From the NCBI RefSeq assembly GCF_000046705.1, contig NC_005956.1:558001-622000 (forward strand): DNA of 64,000 nt. Reading direction: 5' to 3'. Both the position numbers and the translations under genes were made by a program. The stretch's first letter is position 1. Each line of letters opens with the position of its first letter. Of this stretch, positions 9,387-22,378 are shown one piece after another. This stretch comes from Bartonella henselae str. Houston-1. Its GTDB lineage: Bacteria; Pseudomonadota; Alphaproteobacteria; Rhizobiales; Rhizobiaceae. The notes below the pieces were generated by a model. That model made no database searches. It worked only from the letters and a program-made list of their open reading frames with translations, and was not told the origin of the DNA.

Positions 9387-10156
9387 GAAAATACTGCTTT
9401 TCCAATAATTGGCGTTGAAGGAACAGCTACATTGCGTGCTTCAAGAATGCCCGCTTTATATCCCATACGTCCTGCCTGAATAGCTTTAGAAAATGCTTCA
9501 GCCATTAAGACAGGATCAGCTGCTTTAGCAACTGCGGTGTTAAGAAGCACTGCATCATAACCAAGTTCCATGGCAACGGTAGCATGTGATGGGCGTCCAA
9601 TGCCAGCATCAATAACAAGAGTAACATCAGGAAGGTAAGCACGGATAGAACGCAATCCATCAGTATTATGTGGGCCTTTTGCAGATCCAATAGGAGCACA
9701 CCAAGGCATAATGACTTGACAGCCAACATCCAAGAGCTTTTCAGCAACAATGAGATCATCTGTTGTATAGGCAAAAATTTTGAAACCTTCACTGTTTAAA
9801 ATTTTTGCTGCTTCGACTAAAGAAAAAACATTTGGCTGTAGAGTATCGGGATTACCGATAATTTCGAGTTTAATCCAAGATGTTTTAAAGAGATCTCGTG
9901 CAAGTTTCGCGGTTGTAACAGCTTCTTTAACAGTATAACAACCAGCGGTATTGGGGAGCACTGTTATATCCAGTTCTTTAAGAAACTGCCAAAATTGTCC
10001 ACCTTGTTTTCCACCAGCGGTTTCTCGGCGTAACGAAACTGTTACAATTTCTGTATTCGATTTATGAATAGCATCACGAAGAATTGCTGGTGAAGGATAT
10101 TGCGCTGTACCTAACATAAGACGAGAAGAAAATTTATGTCCGTACAGATTCAGCAT
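9383..10156 (-). CDS. thiG: Thiazole synthase
   Basis: A 257-residue TIM-barrel enzyme that builds the thiazole phosphate ring from deoxyxylulose phosphate, ThiS thiocarboxylate and dehydroglycine supplied by ThiO. Visible motifs include [14 protein letters not shown] at the start, [10 protein letters not shown] with the Schiff-base lysine region (about 92-106), [12 protein letters not shown] and the phosphate-binding [13 protein letters not shown] strong AAGGAGG site sits 7 bases before the ATG at 10156, just behind thiS. Confidence 0.95.
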   Translation of the reverse strand: MLNLYGHKFSSRLMLGTAQYPSPAILRDAIHKSNTEIVTVSLRRETAGGKQGGQFWQFLKELDITVLPNTAGCYTVKEAVTTAKLARDLFKTSWIKLEIIGNPDTLQPNVFSLVEAAKILNSEGFKIFAYTTDDLIVAEKLLDVGCQVIMPWCAPIGSAKGPHNTDGLRSIRAYLPDVTLVIDAGIGRPSHATVAMELGYDAVLLNTAVAKAADPVLMAEAFSKAIQAGRMGYKAGILEARNVAVPSTPIIGKAVFS

Positions 10157-10159
10157 AGC

Positions 10160-10357
10160 TTAGCCTCCTTGCATTGGGCTTAAGATTTCAATTTTATCTC
10201 CTTCATGTAAGACACATCGGCTTCGTGCATCTATGGGAACAACTTCTGCATTAACAGCGGTTGCGAGCCAATTTCCTTCATAACCTAATTCTTCAAGCAA
10301 CAGATTGAGAGTGATGACTTCTGTTTCGATTGTTTCACCATTGACAAATATTTGCAT
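10160..10357 (-). CDS. thiS: Sulfur-carrier protein ThiS
   Basis: A 65-residue ubiquitin-like protein ending in the required Gly-Gly (SPMQGG), the residue that is adenylated and thiocarboxylated to carry sulfur to ThiG. The adenylating enzyme ThiF is not encoded in this window. GGAG precedes the ATG, 3 bases after the thiO stop region, and thiG follows after 3 bases. Confidence 0.95.
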   Translation of the reverse strand: MQIFVNGETIETEVITLNLLLEELGYEGNWLATAVNAEVVPIDARSRCVLHEGDKIEILSPMQGG

Positions 10358-10360
10358 GCT

Positions 10361-13185
<2,825 letters not shown>

Positions 13186-13901
13186 TTAACGGCGATGTAT
13201 TCAAATCATCAATACATACGCTTAAAAAGAACGCATATATTGCTTTTATATACATCTAATAGAGCCCGCGAAATTTTATTTTGAAAAAATTGATAAAATA
13301 TCTTTAAAATATTCGTATTAGACTCTCACTTAATAAAACTTTTATTAGCGTGAATATGGTTGGCTTAAATACTTATATATTGTCAATCATAAAGATATAT
13401 TTTTAACGATTTTGGTGAATTTTTCAGAAATGAAGATAGATATTATGATAAATAATTCGCTACAATATTAATTATTGCCTGTAAAAAATAGTGAAATCAA
13501 TGATTTATTATAACTTTGAGAGAGTTTAGGGTTATTTCTTTGGTTAGATTTTTGCCCTCTATTCTTAATTTTTTGTAACTTATTTTTTAATGTAAGTTAG
13601 TTTTTTACGGTTAGCACTCTTTATGTAAAGAAATATCATGTTACTTTTTATCTAGTCGAAAAATACTTTCAATTATGATATCGCTGCAGCTGAATTTACA
13701 GTACGTATTACTGCTGGTTGTTTAAATATTTATTTTGGTTGCACGCTTTATAAATATTTGGTTGGGAAAAAGGAAATAGCATAATGTGAAATGTTTTTTT
13801 GCTTAGTGCTTTTTCAAAAAACACGTGACTGTGTAGCTTCAAAGACATTTACAGCGTTACAAAAGCAATGACTCGCTCTTTTGAAGGAAGATTAAGTGTA
13901 A

Positions 13902-14081
13902 GGAAGGATTTTAGTTGCTTTTTTTGCATTTGGAGATGGTAATATATTACAAAAAGAACGGAAAGCTAATAAAACATTGGCTATCCTTGTGAATAGAAAT
14001 ACAGAAATTTTGAATTTAAAATACCAAAGTAAAGCAGACATCACTGCAATGATCATGAGTGCAACAAGAAGGAAGAACTAA
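13902..14081 (+). pseudogene. Degraded coding remnant, family unknown
   Basis: A 59-codon open stretch with no start codon and an in-frame stop directly before it. Its composition is that of a real protein (FFAFGDGNILQKERKANKTL, then AILVNRNTEILNLKYQSKAD, ending TRRKN). I do not recognise the family. It lies inside the eroded region next to thiC and is most likely the 3' end of a decayed gene. Confidence 0.35.
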
Positions 14082-14267
14082 TATAAAAAAACCGTAATCA
14101 AAGCAGCTAAGTAAACAGATAAAAATATGTTAATAATAGTTTACAGAGACTTAAGTGCCATTCTGCTTATTTATTGATATTGAGAAAGCCTTTACAGCTT
14201 TGTAACAACAAAGAATGAGAACATCATTCACTACAGAATAAAGCGTATTGAAATTATTTCTTTAGAT

Positions 14268-14417
14268 CTAATAAACTTCGCTATCTTTATAATTATGAAA
14301 TAACAGAGCAAAATTATCATTATATTTTTTATCCTCAATGTTTGCTATTATTCTTGCATTAAAACGGTTCATTAATCGCAAGTTTAATCTTTTCTGAAGT
14401 TGCTGTTTAATATACAT
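14268..14417 (-). CDS. Small unknown protein, 49 residues
   Basis: An ATG at 14417 with GGAGAG about 7 bases upstream opens a 49-codon frame beginning MYIKQQLQKRLNLRLMNRFN and ending HNYKDSEVY. The protein is basic at the N-terminus and acidic near the end, without a membrane segment. No family recognised. It could be a surviving small gene of the old prophage or a chance frame in decaying DNA. Confidence 0.3.
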   Translation of the reverse strand: MYIKQQLQKRLNLRLMNRFNARIIANIEDKKYNDNFALLFHNYKDSEVY

Positions 14418-15731
14418 ACCGCTCTCTCCATTAACTTGCTATGGAACAGTTTTCTTACATTATAATAAGGGATAATTGAAAGTTTTTAAAATAACAAAAT
14501 ATTAAGGTATTAATGAGTCTAATTCAATGTATAGATGATTATTTATGATTAAAAAGTTGATGGTAAATGATGACAAGACAGATTAAGATTGTCCGGAAAA
14601 TTTGCTCTTATTTTTAAGTAAAAAGTTGTTGACGCAGTTTAGAAGAAATGCGGTTTTGAGAAAAAATTTTTGCTTTAATGATTACTTTGCAAAGAGGATA
14701 AGTATAGTAGAAGAGATATTTAGCACTATTTTTGTGCGCATCAGTTTCAGAATTTGTGGAAAGTGTTGAAAAAGATATTAAAGGAGCAATTAAAAGCTAT
14801 AATTTTTAAAAAGACTATTTTTAAAAGGCTGTTACGAGGTGAGTTAGTCATTGCTTAAATCGCTTGATGGACGCATAGCTTTTTTAATTTTTAGATTTTG
14901 ATAGCGATATTAAAAGTATAAAGTTGATGAGATACTATTTTGCTCTGTTTGAGCTAATCAGGTGGAATTGATTAATGAGATTGTTTAGCAGATGCTTATT
15001 CTGAAACTCTTATATGAAAATGAAGGATATTCGTAATTGCAGGGTTGTTAAAAAGATTTATTGTTCTTGAAAAAAAACTCTACATATAATAAAATATATC
15101 AAAAGGTGTTTATGCTAACTGTGGGGGGATAAGTGATTAGCAGAAAGTTGATTGTGGGAGCTCTGAGTGCAATTTTTGCAGAGCATTAGAGGGTTGTCAG
15201 TTTACGTTTTCTTAGTTCGCGAAGATGATAACTTTTTTCGATGGAAAAGAGAATGTATGATGCATAGTCAGTTCAGTTTATTAAGCAGTATATTAAGTAC
15301 GTCATTTCTAGTTTAAGTTAAAATATGGGAGATCCATTGTATTGAGTGCATCTTCGAGAGCACTTTACACTGGATAGGGCAAATTTTTGAGAAGAGTGCT
15401 GACGTTAGTCTAGTAAAATGAGTTTTCCGTAACAATTTTAATGAAACAAGGTATACTCGAAAGAGTATTTGTGTGCAGATAAGAACTTGGTGAATAATGC
15501 AAACGACTTGTTTCAACCTAAAAAGATTTTCTTAATTTTTTTGATATGGAAAGAAATTCAACAAAAAATATAGCTTATTCTGGTAAGAATAGAGCGAAAC
15601 AACGTGTGATGATTTTGTAGCTACAGATCAATGCATTAAAATTATTGTATAATTTTCAAAATACATAAGTAAAATATAAAGACAGAGAGTAAAAAATATT
15701 ACCGGATTAAACAATCTAAAAGGATTGAAAG

Positions 15732-15764
15732 CGCTACAAAATGTAGCGATTCTTAATCAAGAAT
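15732..15764. repeat. Two back-to-back short hairpins
   Basis: CGCTAC-AAAAT-GTAGCG (15732-15748) is followed at once by ATTCTT-AATC-AAGAAT (15749-15764). Both stems are perfect over 6 bases. The first could be an old terminator stem, but there is no T-run. Function unknown. Confidence 0.35.
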
Positions 15765-15915
15765 TCTAGTATGTTAGAGGTTTCCTATTTAGAAGATAAA
15801 TAATTTCAACGATAAGTTTGTAAGATCTACGGTAGGGAATTTTATGAACAATATTTATTCAACTTTAAAACGATAAAAGAGATTCCAAAATGTAATCATA
15901 TAACTACAGAAGACA

Positions 15916-15972
15916 GTAGTAGAAAAAACAACTCCAAAATTGGGTGATAATATTGCAAGTGAAAGGCATTGA
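15916..15972 (+). pseudogene. Fragment resembling a phage tail-fibre repeat
   Basis: A short frame reads VVEKTTPKLGDNIASER before a stop; the next frame continues VKGIDADFIKKDVV. The TTPKLG...N element resembles the TTPQLGGNLD-type repeats common in phage tail fibres. It lies 250 bases upstream of the intact tail-collar gene on the same strand, which supports a tail-fibre origin. The evidence is a short motif only. Confidence 0.3.
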
Positions 15973-16224
15973 TGCTGATTTTATTAAAAAAGATGTGGTA
16001 ATTTATTTCATTTAACCGCAGGAAATAAAAAAAATTAAAGAATACACATGATACAGTAAAAATGATGTATTACACCAATAATAATGCAGTTCTCCACACC
16101 TTAGTATCATTAATAGATTGAATACTATTAATTGAGCGCTCAAGTAAGAAAATAGATCGCTGCATATGGTTAGTAAAAAGAAAAAAATGCTAAAAAACTA
16201 TTGAGAAGAAGGGGGAATATTATA

Positions 16225-17205
16225 ATGTCGAATATTTACGATTGGTCGCTAAAGGCTGATGAAAATGCACATTCAGATAATATCATTAATTGGGCAGAAG
16301 GTCAGCCACCAAGTTCTGTCAATGATAGTGCGCGGGCGATGATGCAGCGTGTGCGTGAATATCTTGCAGATAATGGCGGCTCTCTTGATTCAACGTTTAT
16401 AGTAAATGCAGAAGATAAAACAACATCAATCATAGTAACAACGGCTTCACCTATAGAAGAATATAAAAATGATATTATTATACGTTTTAAAGCCGGCGGT
16501 GTAAATGTTGGTACGACGACAGTAATTGTTAATAACATAGAAGAGAAGCTGCTCTATAAAGCAACTAATGCAGGTGTTACACCATTAGAGGGCGGTGAGC
16601 TACAAAGGGATGCTATTTATGAAATGGTGTATAATAAGGATGTTTCAATGGAAGATCATGGTGGTTGGTATCTCTTAAATCCCACACCTCTTCCACCACC
16701 AAAGATAGAAACCTTTCCTTCAGGGTTTATCGCGACCTTTGCTATGCAAGAAGTGCCAAGCGGCTGGCTTTTATGTGATGGTGCAGTCTATGAGCGTAAA
16801 GATTATCCGCAATTATTCAAGGCGATAGGTGACAAATGGGGAAAAGACAGCGATACAACCTTTAAAGTTCCTGACTTTAGGGGCATGTTTTTACGTGGCT
16901 TTGATGATGGTCGCGGTTTGGATGCAGGTAGACAGTTTGCAGATCAGCAGCACGATAGTATTAGATCCCATACACATATTGGCACGATTGAAGAAGCTGG
17001 TGAACATACGCACAAATTTCAGTATTATGGAGTTGGATGGGACTCCGGTGACATTGGCAGAAGGAATCCCTTTTATTACCGTCAATCTAGTACAGGGGTG
17101 ACACAATCAGCTGGCGCGCACACGCACGATATCAGTCTTTCTCCAACGGGTGAGGCAGAAACACGGCCTGTGAATACAACGGTTGTTTATGCCATAAAAT
17201 CGTGA
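16225..17205 (+). CDS. Phage tail-collar domain protein (tail fibre)
   Basis: A 326-residue structural phage protein, probably part of a tail fibre. The N-terminal ~150 residues (MSNIYDWSLKADENAHSD, NWAEGQPPSSVNDSARAMMQ) are typical of Bartonella/rhizobial phage tail proteins. A Phage_Tail_Collar domain covers about 160-230 (GWLLCDGAVYERKDYPQLF, then TTFKVPDFRGMFLRGFDDGR), followed by His-rich turns SHTHIG and EHTHKF that in such fibres can bind metal. The ATG at 16225 follows GAAGAAGGGGGAA; the longer frame from 16201 begins with TTG and swallows this site. A terminator follows at 17240. It is an orphan: no other intact phage gene is beside it. Confidence 0.85.
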   Translation: MSNIYDWSLKADENAHSDNIINWAEGQPPSSVNDSARAMMQRVREYLADNGGSLDSTFIVNAEDKTTSIIVTTASPIEEYKNDIIIRFKAGGVNVGTTTVIVNNIEEKLLYKATNAGVTPLEGGELQRDAIYEMVYNKDVSMEDHGGWYLLNPTPLPPPKIETFPSGFIATFAMQEVPSGWLLCDGAVYERKDYPQLFKAIGDKWGKDSDTTFKVPDFRGMFLRGFDDGRGLDAGRQFADQQHDSIRSHTHIGTIEEAGEHTHKFQYYGVGWDSGDIGRRNPFYYRQSSTGVTQSAGAHTHDISLSPTGEAETRPVNTTVVYAIKS

Positions 17206-17239
17206 GACTTTTGGATGATAAATAATCTATGATATTATG

Positions 17240-17265
17240 AACGCGGAGAAAATCCGCGTTATTCT
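17240..17265 (+). terminator. Terminator after the tail-collar gene
   Basis: AACGCGGA-GAAAA-TCCGCGTT forms a perfect 8-bp GC-rich stem followed by ATTCTCT, 35 bases after the stop codon. The T-run is short, but position and stem quality fit a terminator. Confidence 0.7.
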
Positions 17266-17507
17266 CTATGAAAAGTCATAAATGCTCCATATGCCATTTA
17301 TTAAGATACTTGAGAATGCTAAAAGCAATATTTTAATGATTTTTAGGTTAGTAATTTTAGAAGTCTCGTGGGGAGGGAAAACCTACTATAAGAAAAAATA
17401 GTCGAAAGTTATTTTTTCTTTATGTGTGTGATTGTACGAAAAAAATTGTAAAAGTCATTGAGAATTTATCGTAAAGGAGACTGTACAAGAGTGTGCTGTT
17501 TATTCAT

Positions 17508-17734
17508 CTATTGTTTTAGTTTTGCTAATCCATGAGCTTTACCCCAGACCTTTACAGAGCTAGCAATCTTAGCGTGATTTTTCGTTATGGTATTTTTGTA
17601 AACTCAAACATTATTGCCAGCCAGGCTATTATTATCTAACTTAAGTTACTGTCGAGCTTTACAAACCCACTAAGATCGCTTGCTTTTCCATCAAATAAAG
17701 TCTCAACAGTTCTAATTTTATAAAGTGCGTAACG
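17508..17734 (-). pseudogene. Frameshifted phage-like gene remnant
   Basis: On the minus strand one frame reads LYKIRTVETLFDGKASDLSG then FVKLDSN before a stop at 17636, and the next frame continues through NTITKNHAKIASSVKVWGKA, then HGLAKLKQ to a stop at 17508, with one stop inside. Together they look like one gene with a frameshift and a nonsense codon. I cannot name the family; the neighbourhood suggests a phage structural gene. The rest of the 17266-18454 gap shows only a doubtful 70-residue minus-strand frame at 17876-18088. Confidence 0.35.
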
Positions 17735-18454
17735 GTTGAAACAATTGTTTCATTTTTGAATGAAAATTTCTTTTATAAGAAGATAAAGATTTGAATAAAA
17801 TATTTTAAAAAGGAGGGCTTTCTGCATTCGGATATTTAATTAGCATATACCTCATTTCTATATTAAGAAACGTAATCATATGCAGATTTGAGTTCCATTA
17901 TCATTTTCAAATTCAGAAATTGTCTCATTATAAAGAAATATCATCATAAATGATAGCATTATCATATATATTAAGCTTGATTGATTTACACGCGTATTAT
18001 CATAAATTTGCGCAGTGCTTTCAATTAAGTCTTTAACTTTTACATTAATCAAATATACATGAATTTTTCCAAATGCGCGCCTTATCATGAATAGGCAATT
18101 ATCCTTATTGATTACTTTCCTTTTTTCAATTCTAGGATACTTGCTGTTTTTGCATTAAGGCAGTTCTTAAGAGGTGAATATTGAGTCTTTTCTCAAACGG
18201 TTTTTATTCACACGTTATTCTCTTTTATAACATGCAAGTAAACGATTTTTTTGATGATGAATAAGGATAAAACAAACAAATATGACGGTATTTGACGCTT
18301 TCATACAATATAAAAAGCGCTACTTTTATAAAGAAAACTATGAATGGGAAGTAGTTAATTAAAAACAAAAAAACTTCTCACCATATTTGCGTATTTTAAT
18401 TTGTCATACGACTTGTTTTTTTGATTTAAGCAAATAGTTATTCTAAAAAATACG

Positions 18455-19255
18455 CTATTTCATTAGGGGCTGCGCTGTTTGTGGCAAAATAAAAGGGATG
18501 TCTGCTTGAGGCAATTCAGAAACGTTTAACGAACAAGAATAAACATCGCGCAGATTTTGCGTTGTCAAAACGGTAGAGGCACTTCCTTCACAATAAACTT
18601 TTCCCTGCTTTAGCAATATCATTTTATCTGCATAATGTGCGGCAAGATTGAGATCATGAAGAATAGCAAGAACGCCACCGCCACGATGGGCAAAATTTCT
18701 AGCAATATTCATAACAACAAGTTGATGTTGGATATCAAGGCTAGCAATAGGCTCATCTAATATCATCCAACGAGGGATTTTATTACAAATAGGTTCCCAG
18801 ATTTGACAAAGCACACGGGCAAGTTGTACTCTAGCTTGTTCTCCACCTGATAATTGGTGATAGAGTCGGTGACCATAGTCAGCTAGTCCAACGCGTTCTA
18901 AAGTTTTTTGAGGAAGATTTTGGAATTGTTTTTTTGCAATAGTAAATTTGTTTATGGAGAGACCAAGTTCTACGACTTCATGGACTAAGAATGGAAATGC
19001 TAACGTTGTTGACTGTGGGAGCACCGCACGCATTGTTGCCATTTTAGAAGTTTTTGTTTGGGTAACATCATGACCATTTAGAGTCATTTTTCCACTGTAG
19101 GGAATTTCTCCACTCAGTGCTTTGACAAAAGTACTTTTCCCAGATCCATTAGGACCGATAATGACGGTTATAGCACCATTTTTTGCTTGGAGGTCAACAT
19201 GTTTGAGGATCTGTTTTTTTCCGCGTTGAACGCAGATATCAACTGCTTCAATCAT
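18455..19255 (-). CDS. hmuV: Hemin ABC transporter ATP-binding protein
   Basis: A 266-residue ATPase that powers heme import through HmuU. Walker A GPNGSGKST is at 34-42, the ABC signature is LSGGEQARV and Walker B is WMILDEP, followed by the switch His in ILHDLNLA. The ATG at 19255 overlaps the permease stop (ATGA) and has GAGGAA upstream; the frame extends to 19414, but that extra part only reads the permease gene in another phase. It is the last gene of the heme operon. Confidence 0.95.
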   Translation of the reverse strand: MIEAVDICVQRGKKQILKHVDLQAKNGAITVIIGPNGSGKSTFVKALSGEIPYSGKMTLNGHDVTQTKTSKMATMRAVLPQSTTLAFPFLVHEVVELGLSINKFTIAKKQFQNLPQKTLERVGLADYGHRLYHQLSGGEQARVQLARVLCQIWEPICNKIPRWMILDEPIASLDIQHQLVVMNIARNFAHRGGGVLAILHDLNLAAHYADKMILLKQGKVYCEGSASTVLTTQNLRDVYSCSLNVSELPQADIPFILPQTAQPLMK

Positions 19256-20367
19256 GAAAAATTTATTCCTCGTTTGCATATAAGAATCCAAAGGAAAAAA
19301 GGTGCACCAAAAAGTGCTGTAACAATTCCGATTGGTAATTCTGCTGGGGCTACAATTAAGCGTGCAAAGGTATCGGCAAAAATAAGTAATGCCGCTCCTA
19401 AGAGGGCTGAGCAAGGAATAAGATAGCGATGATCAGGACCAATGAGTTGACGCAAAATATGGGGAACAACAATACCGATAAAACCAATACCGCCACTGAT
19501 AGCGACTGCGCTACCACACATAAGTGCAACAAGGAAAATAGCAATATTTTTAATCCGTTGAATATGGAAGCCAATGTGGCCAGCAACAGCTTCTCCAAGA
19601 GCAAGAGCATTAAGGGCGCGTGATAAAAAAGGAGAAAAAAGAAGACCAATACAGATAAAGGGAAAAACAAGCCACACTTTCAACCATGTTGCACCTGCAA
19701 GAGAGCCAAGATTCCAAAAAGTAATATCACGTAATTGTTGGTCATTTGCGATAAAAATTAATGTTCCAACAACAGCACTGCTTAAGGCACCAAGAGCAAT
19801 GCCTGCAAGAAGCATTGTTGCAATAGATGTGCAACTATGACGTGTTGCTATCGCGTAGAGAACAATTGTTGATAATAGACCACCACAAAATGCACCTATG
19901 ATAACCTTGTAAGGTTCTAGAAAAGGTGCCAATGAAGAAGGAAAGGCAATACCGACAACAATTGCTAAAACAGCTCCAAGACCGGCACCTGCAGATACGC
20001 CTACAATCCCCGGATCTGCAAGAGGGTTACGGAAAAGACCTTGCATAAGAACACCAGAGACAGCAAGAGCTGCTCCAACTAACACTCCCAAGATAATACG
20101 CGGCAGTCTTATGTCTATAAGTATGAGGTAATCACGCGTTCTACTACTCATCGAAAAATCTTGTGTGAGCATTACATGAAGGAAATCAATGAAAGAAGCC
20201 TTTGATGCACCATGCAAGAGTCCTCCAAAAATGCTGAAGATAAGAAACACAATTAAACTTAAGAGCAAAATTTTTGCTAAGTTCGCACGACTTACTCTTT
20301 TATTCTCCTTTGTTTCAGATGTATGCACAATGGATGGAGTGTCTAGCATGTTATAAGCTCTTACCAT
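19252..20367 (-). CDS. hmuU: Hemin ABC transporter permease (FecCD family)
   Basis: A 371-residue inner-membrane permease with about ten helices that moves heme from periplasmic HmuT into the cytoplasm. Typical FecCD stretches are visible: RLPRIILGVLVGAALAVSG, QGLFRNPLADPGIVGVSAGA and GGIGFIGIVVPHILR with DHR nearby. It begins inside the hmuT 3' end; ATG 20367 has TAGGT upstream, and ATG 20349 just behind the hmuT stop is an alternative. In Bartonella literature the gene is also called hutC. Confidence 0.93.
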   Translation of the reverse strand: MVRAYNMLDTPSIVHTSETKENKRVSRANLAKILLLSLIVFLIFSIFGGLLHGASKASFIDFLHVMLTQDFSMSSRTRDYLILIDIRLPRIILGVLVGAALAVSGVLMQGLFRNPLADPGIVGVSAGAGLGAVLAIVVGIAFPSSLAPFLEPYKVIIGAFCGGLLSTIVLYAIATRHSCTSIATMLLAGIALGALSSAVVGTLIFIANDQQLRDITFWNLGSLAGATWLKVWLVFPFICIGLLFSPFLSRALNALALGEAVAGHIGFHIQRIKNIAIFLVALMCGSAVAISGGIGFIGIVVPHILRQLIGPDHRYLIPCSALLGAALLIFADTFARLIVAPAELPIGIVTALFGAPFFLWILICKRGINFS

Positions 20368-21256
20368 TTTGACCTACACCATAGAGCATATCAATAAGCT
20401 CCTTTGATGCGTTTGCAGTACGTGGACCAAATCCTAAAAGATACATAGCATCCATCTGTTTAATAGCCTGATTTTTTGCTGCAGTTGTTGCTTGAATTGC
20501 TGGTAAGGCTAAAATCTTATCAATGTTAGTGGAATTTTCCCCATGCTTGACAAGCAAAATAACATCAGGATTTGCTTTCAATAACGCTTCGCTATTGAGG
20601 AGTTTATATCCCTTATAACCAGTGATGGCATTGATACCACCGGAAAGTTTTATCATACCGTCGGCAGCTGTCCCTGTTCCAGAGGCCATGATACGGCCAT
20701 TTTGCACGGATAAAACAAACAGTACTCGCTTTGGTTTTGTTACTTTTGCTAAAAGAGCATCATTATCTACGAAAGCACGGTTTATTTTTTCAATCAACGT
20801 AGCTGCTTGCATTTCCCTATGAAGAGCTTTGCCAACAAGACGAATCTTTTCTATAACACTTTCACGAGAATAGTTTTCTGGTATAATGACTATAGGAATA
20901 GATGTTTTTTTAAGAATATCAATTGTTGAAGCAGGACCACTTCCTTCGACAAGTAATATACCTTCCGGAGCAAGTGATAAAACACCTTCAGGTGAAAGCG
21001 CACGCATATATCCAAGTACAGGAAGTTTGAGTGCTTGTTGCGGATAGACGCTTGTACTATCACGGGCAACAAGTTGATCTTGAGCTCCTAATGCATAAAC
21101 AATTTCTGTAAGTGATCCGCCAATAGAGACGATCCGTGCATTTTCAGGAAAATGCGTTACAGGTTCAGCGACCACTTGTTTAGAAAAGAAGGTAAAAAAG
21201 AGCAGTATACAAATAAGGAAAAATTTTGGTCGTTTGTGTAAAAGAAGTGTAAACAT
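20351..21256 (-). CDS. hmuT: Hemin ABC transporter substrate-binding protein
   Basis: The periplasmic heme-binding component (301 residues; also called hutB in Bartonella). The N-terminus has a signal peptide with the hydrophobic core FFLICILLFFTFF and a cleavage region near VVAEP. The two-lobe fold is marked by RIVSIGGSLTEIVYALGAQD and by the C-terminal region LLGFGPRTANASKELID. I chose ATG 21256; a TTG two codons earlier is possible. It lies 16 bases after hemS. Confidence 0.93.
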   Translation of the reverse strand: MFTLLLHKRPKFFLICILLFFTFFSKQVVAEPVTHFPENARIVSIGGSLTEIVYALGAQDQLVARDSTSVYPQQALKLPVLGYMRALSPEGVLSLAPEGILLVEGSGPASTIDILKKTSIPIVIIPENYSRESVIEKIRLVGKALHREMQAATLIEKINRAFVDNDALLAKVTKPKRVLFVLSVQNGRIMASGTGTAADGMIKLSGGINAITGYKGYKLLNSEALLKANPDVILLVKHGENSTNIDKILALPAIQATTAAKNQAIKQMDAMYLLGFGPRTANASKELIDMLYGVGQNGKSL

Positions 21257-21272
21257 ATCCAACTTTACCTTT

Positions 21273-22316
21273 CTAAGCGACTGCTACTGCGTGGCTTTGA
21301 GGCAAACTATTTAATAAAGAGCGCCAATCTTCACGTTCTTTTTGCCCTTCTTTTCGCATACCAAAGAATTGAATAATCATCTCATCATTTTCATCAAAAA
21401 CTTCAAGTGAAGTGACATGACCATCACTGGTAGGTTTGCGAACGCACCATACATTTTTGATTCCAGGAATGAGTAAATGCAGGTGAAATTTTTTATCGAG
21501 AACATTAAGCCAAGGTCCCATTTGCTTAATGTTTTTTATTTGTCCACTAAAAATTTGGATACATCCCTTGTTTCCAACAAAGCACATAATAGGTACTTCT
21601 TGTTGCGCAACCTGGTTGAGCATAATTTCAATAGCTTCTCTCTTTAATTCATGAGCAAATTCATTTCCTACATATTTTACAGCATCATGTCGATTAATTT
21701 TGAGTTCAGAAATAATCCCGTGAAGTTGGTGTACATCAGTCATTTTCCGCCAACGATCGCGAAATTCTTCAACATTCAGTTCTACAATATCGCGCTTGTT
21801 TGGAATTGCTTTTGGAGGGATATCAAGAACGGGTGATTGATCCTCATGGAGCAACTTATCAACAAGTTTATTCCACTCTGCCATATTTGTGGTATCTTTA
21901 GAATAGAGTTTAAAAATAGCAACGCCATTTTGATCAAAGAAATGCAGACTTTTCGTAGGCTTTCCAAGAACAATTGCTTCGTATTCAAAACAAAATTTCC
22001 ATTGTTTTGCAAAAATACGTAGGTCAATTTCACCAAGTGTGAGAAGGACATGTTGGTTTTGAACAATTTTTTCAAAACATCCTGTGATTTCATGAACAGC
22101 ATGTTCATTACGTGTCAATGCCATAACTGTTCCAAGTTGAGGAGCATTTTCCAGGAGAACGGCAATATCAGTTTTTAGTCTTTTTGCTTTTCCAATTGTA
22201 CAATAGGCAGCAATAAGTTCTGCTTCAGATATACCAATAGAGATTGCAAAATCACGATTACGCATCTCTTTTTTTTCTTCACGCAAACGAATAATCATTT
22301 CGGCTGTATATGACAT
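21273..22316 (-). CDS. hemS: Cytoplasmic heme-handling protein HemS/HmuS
   Basis: A 347-residue protein of the HemS/ChuS/HmuS family built of two similar halves. It receives heme in the cytosol and stores or degrades it, and may also limit its toxicity. Visible family stretches are LGTVMALTRNEHAVHEITG in the first half and PIMCFVGNKGCIQIFSGQI with LHLLIPGIKNVWCVRKPTSD in the second. It opens the operon hemS-hmuT-hmuU-hmuV behind a 254-base gap that carries a hairpin. Confidence 0.93.
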   Translation of the reverse strand: MSYTAEMIIRLREEKKEMRNRDFAISIGISEAELIAAYCTIGKAKRLKTDIAVLLENAPQLGTVMALTRNEHAVHEITGCFEKIVQNQHVLLTLGEIDLRIFAKQWKFCFEYEAIVLGKPTKSLHFFDQNGVAIFKLYSKDTTNMAEWNKLVDKLLHEDQSPVLDIPPKAIPNKRDIVELNVEEFRDRWRKMTDVHQLHGIISELKINRHDAVKYVGNEFAHELKREAIEIMLNQVAQQEVPIMCFVGNKGCIQIFSGQIKNIKQMGPWLNVLDKKFHLHLLIPGIKNVWCVRKPTSDGHVTSLEVFDENDEMIIQFFGMRKEGQKEREDWRSLLNSLPQSHAVAVA

Positions 22317-22378
22317 GGACTTTCCTTATAATATTTTTTGAGATCTAACTTTTAAAATTTTACAATTTCAAAGCAATA

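Noticed and set aside
15313-15516. 67-residue minus-strand frame
   Set aside because: Hydrophobic/basic mix without family likeness, no convincing ribosome site, in decaying DNA.
17876-18088. 70-residue minus-strand frame in the gap before hmuV
   Set aside because: ATG present but no ribosome site and no recognisable family; could be a remnant but not supportable as a gene.
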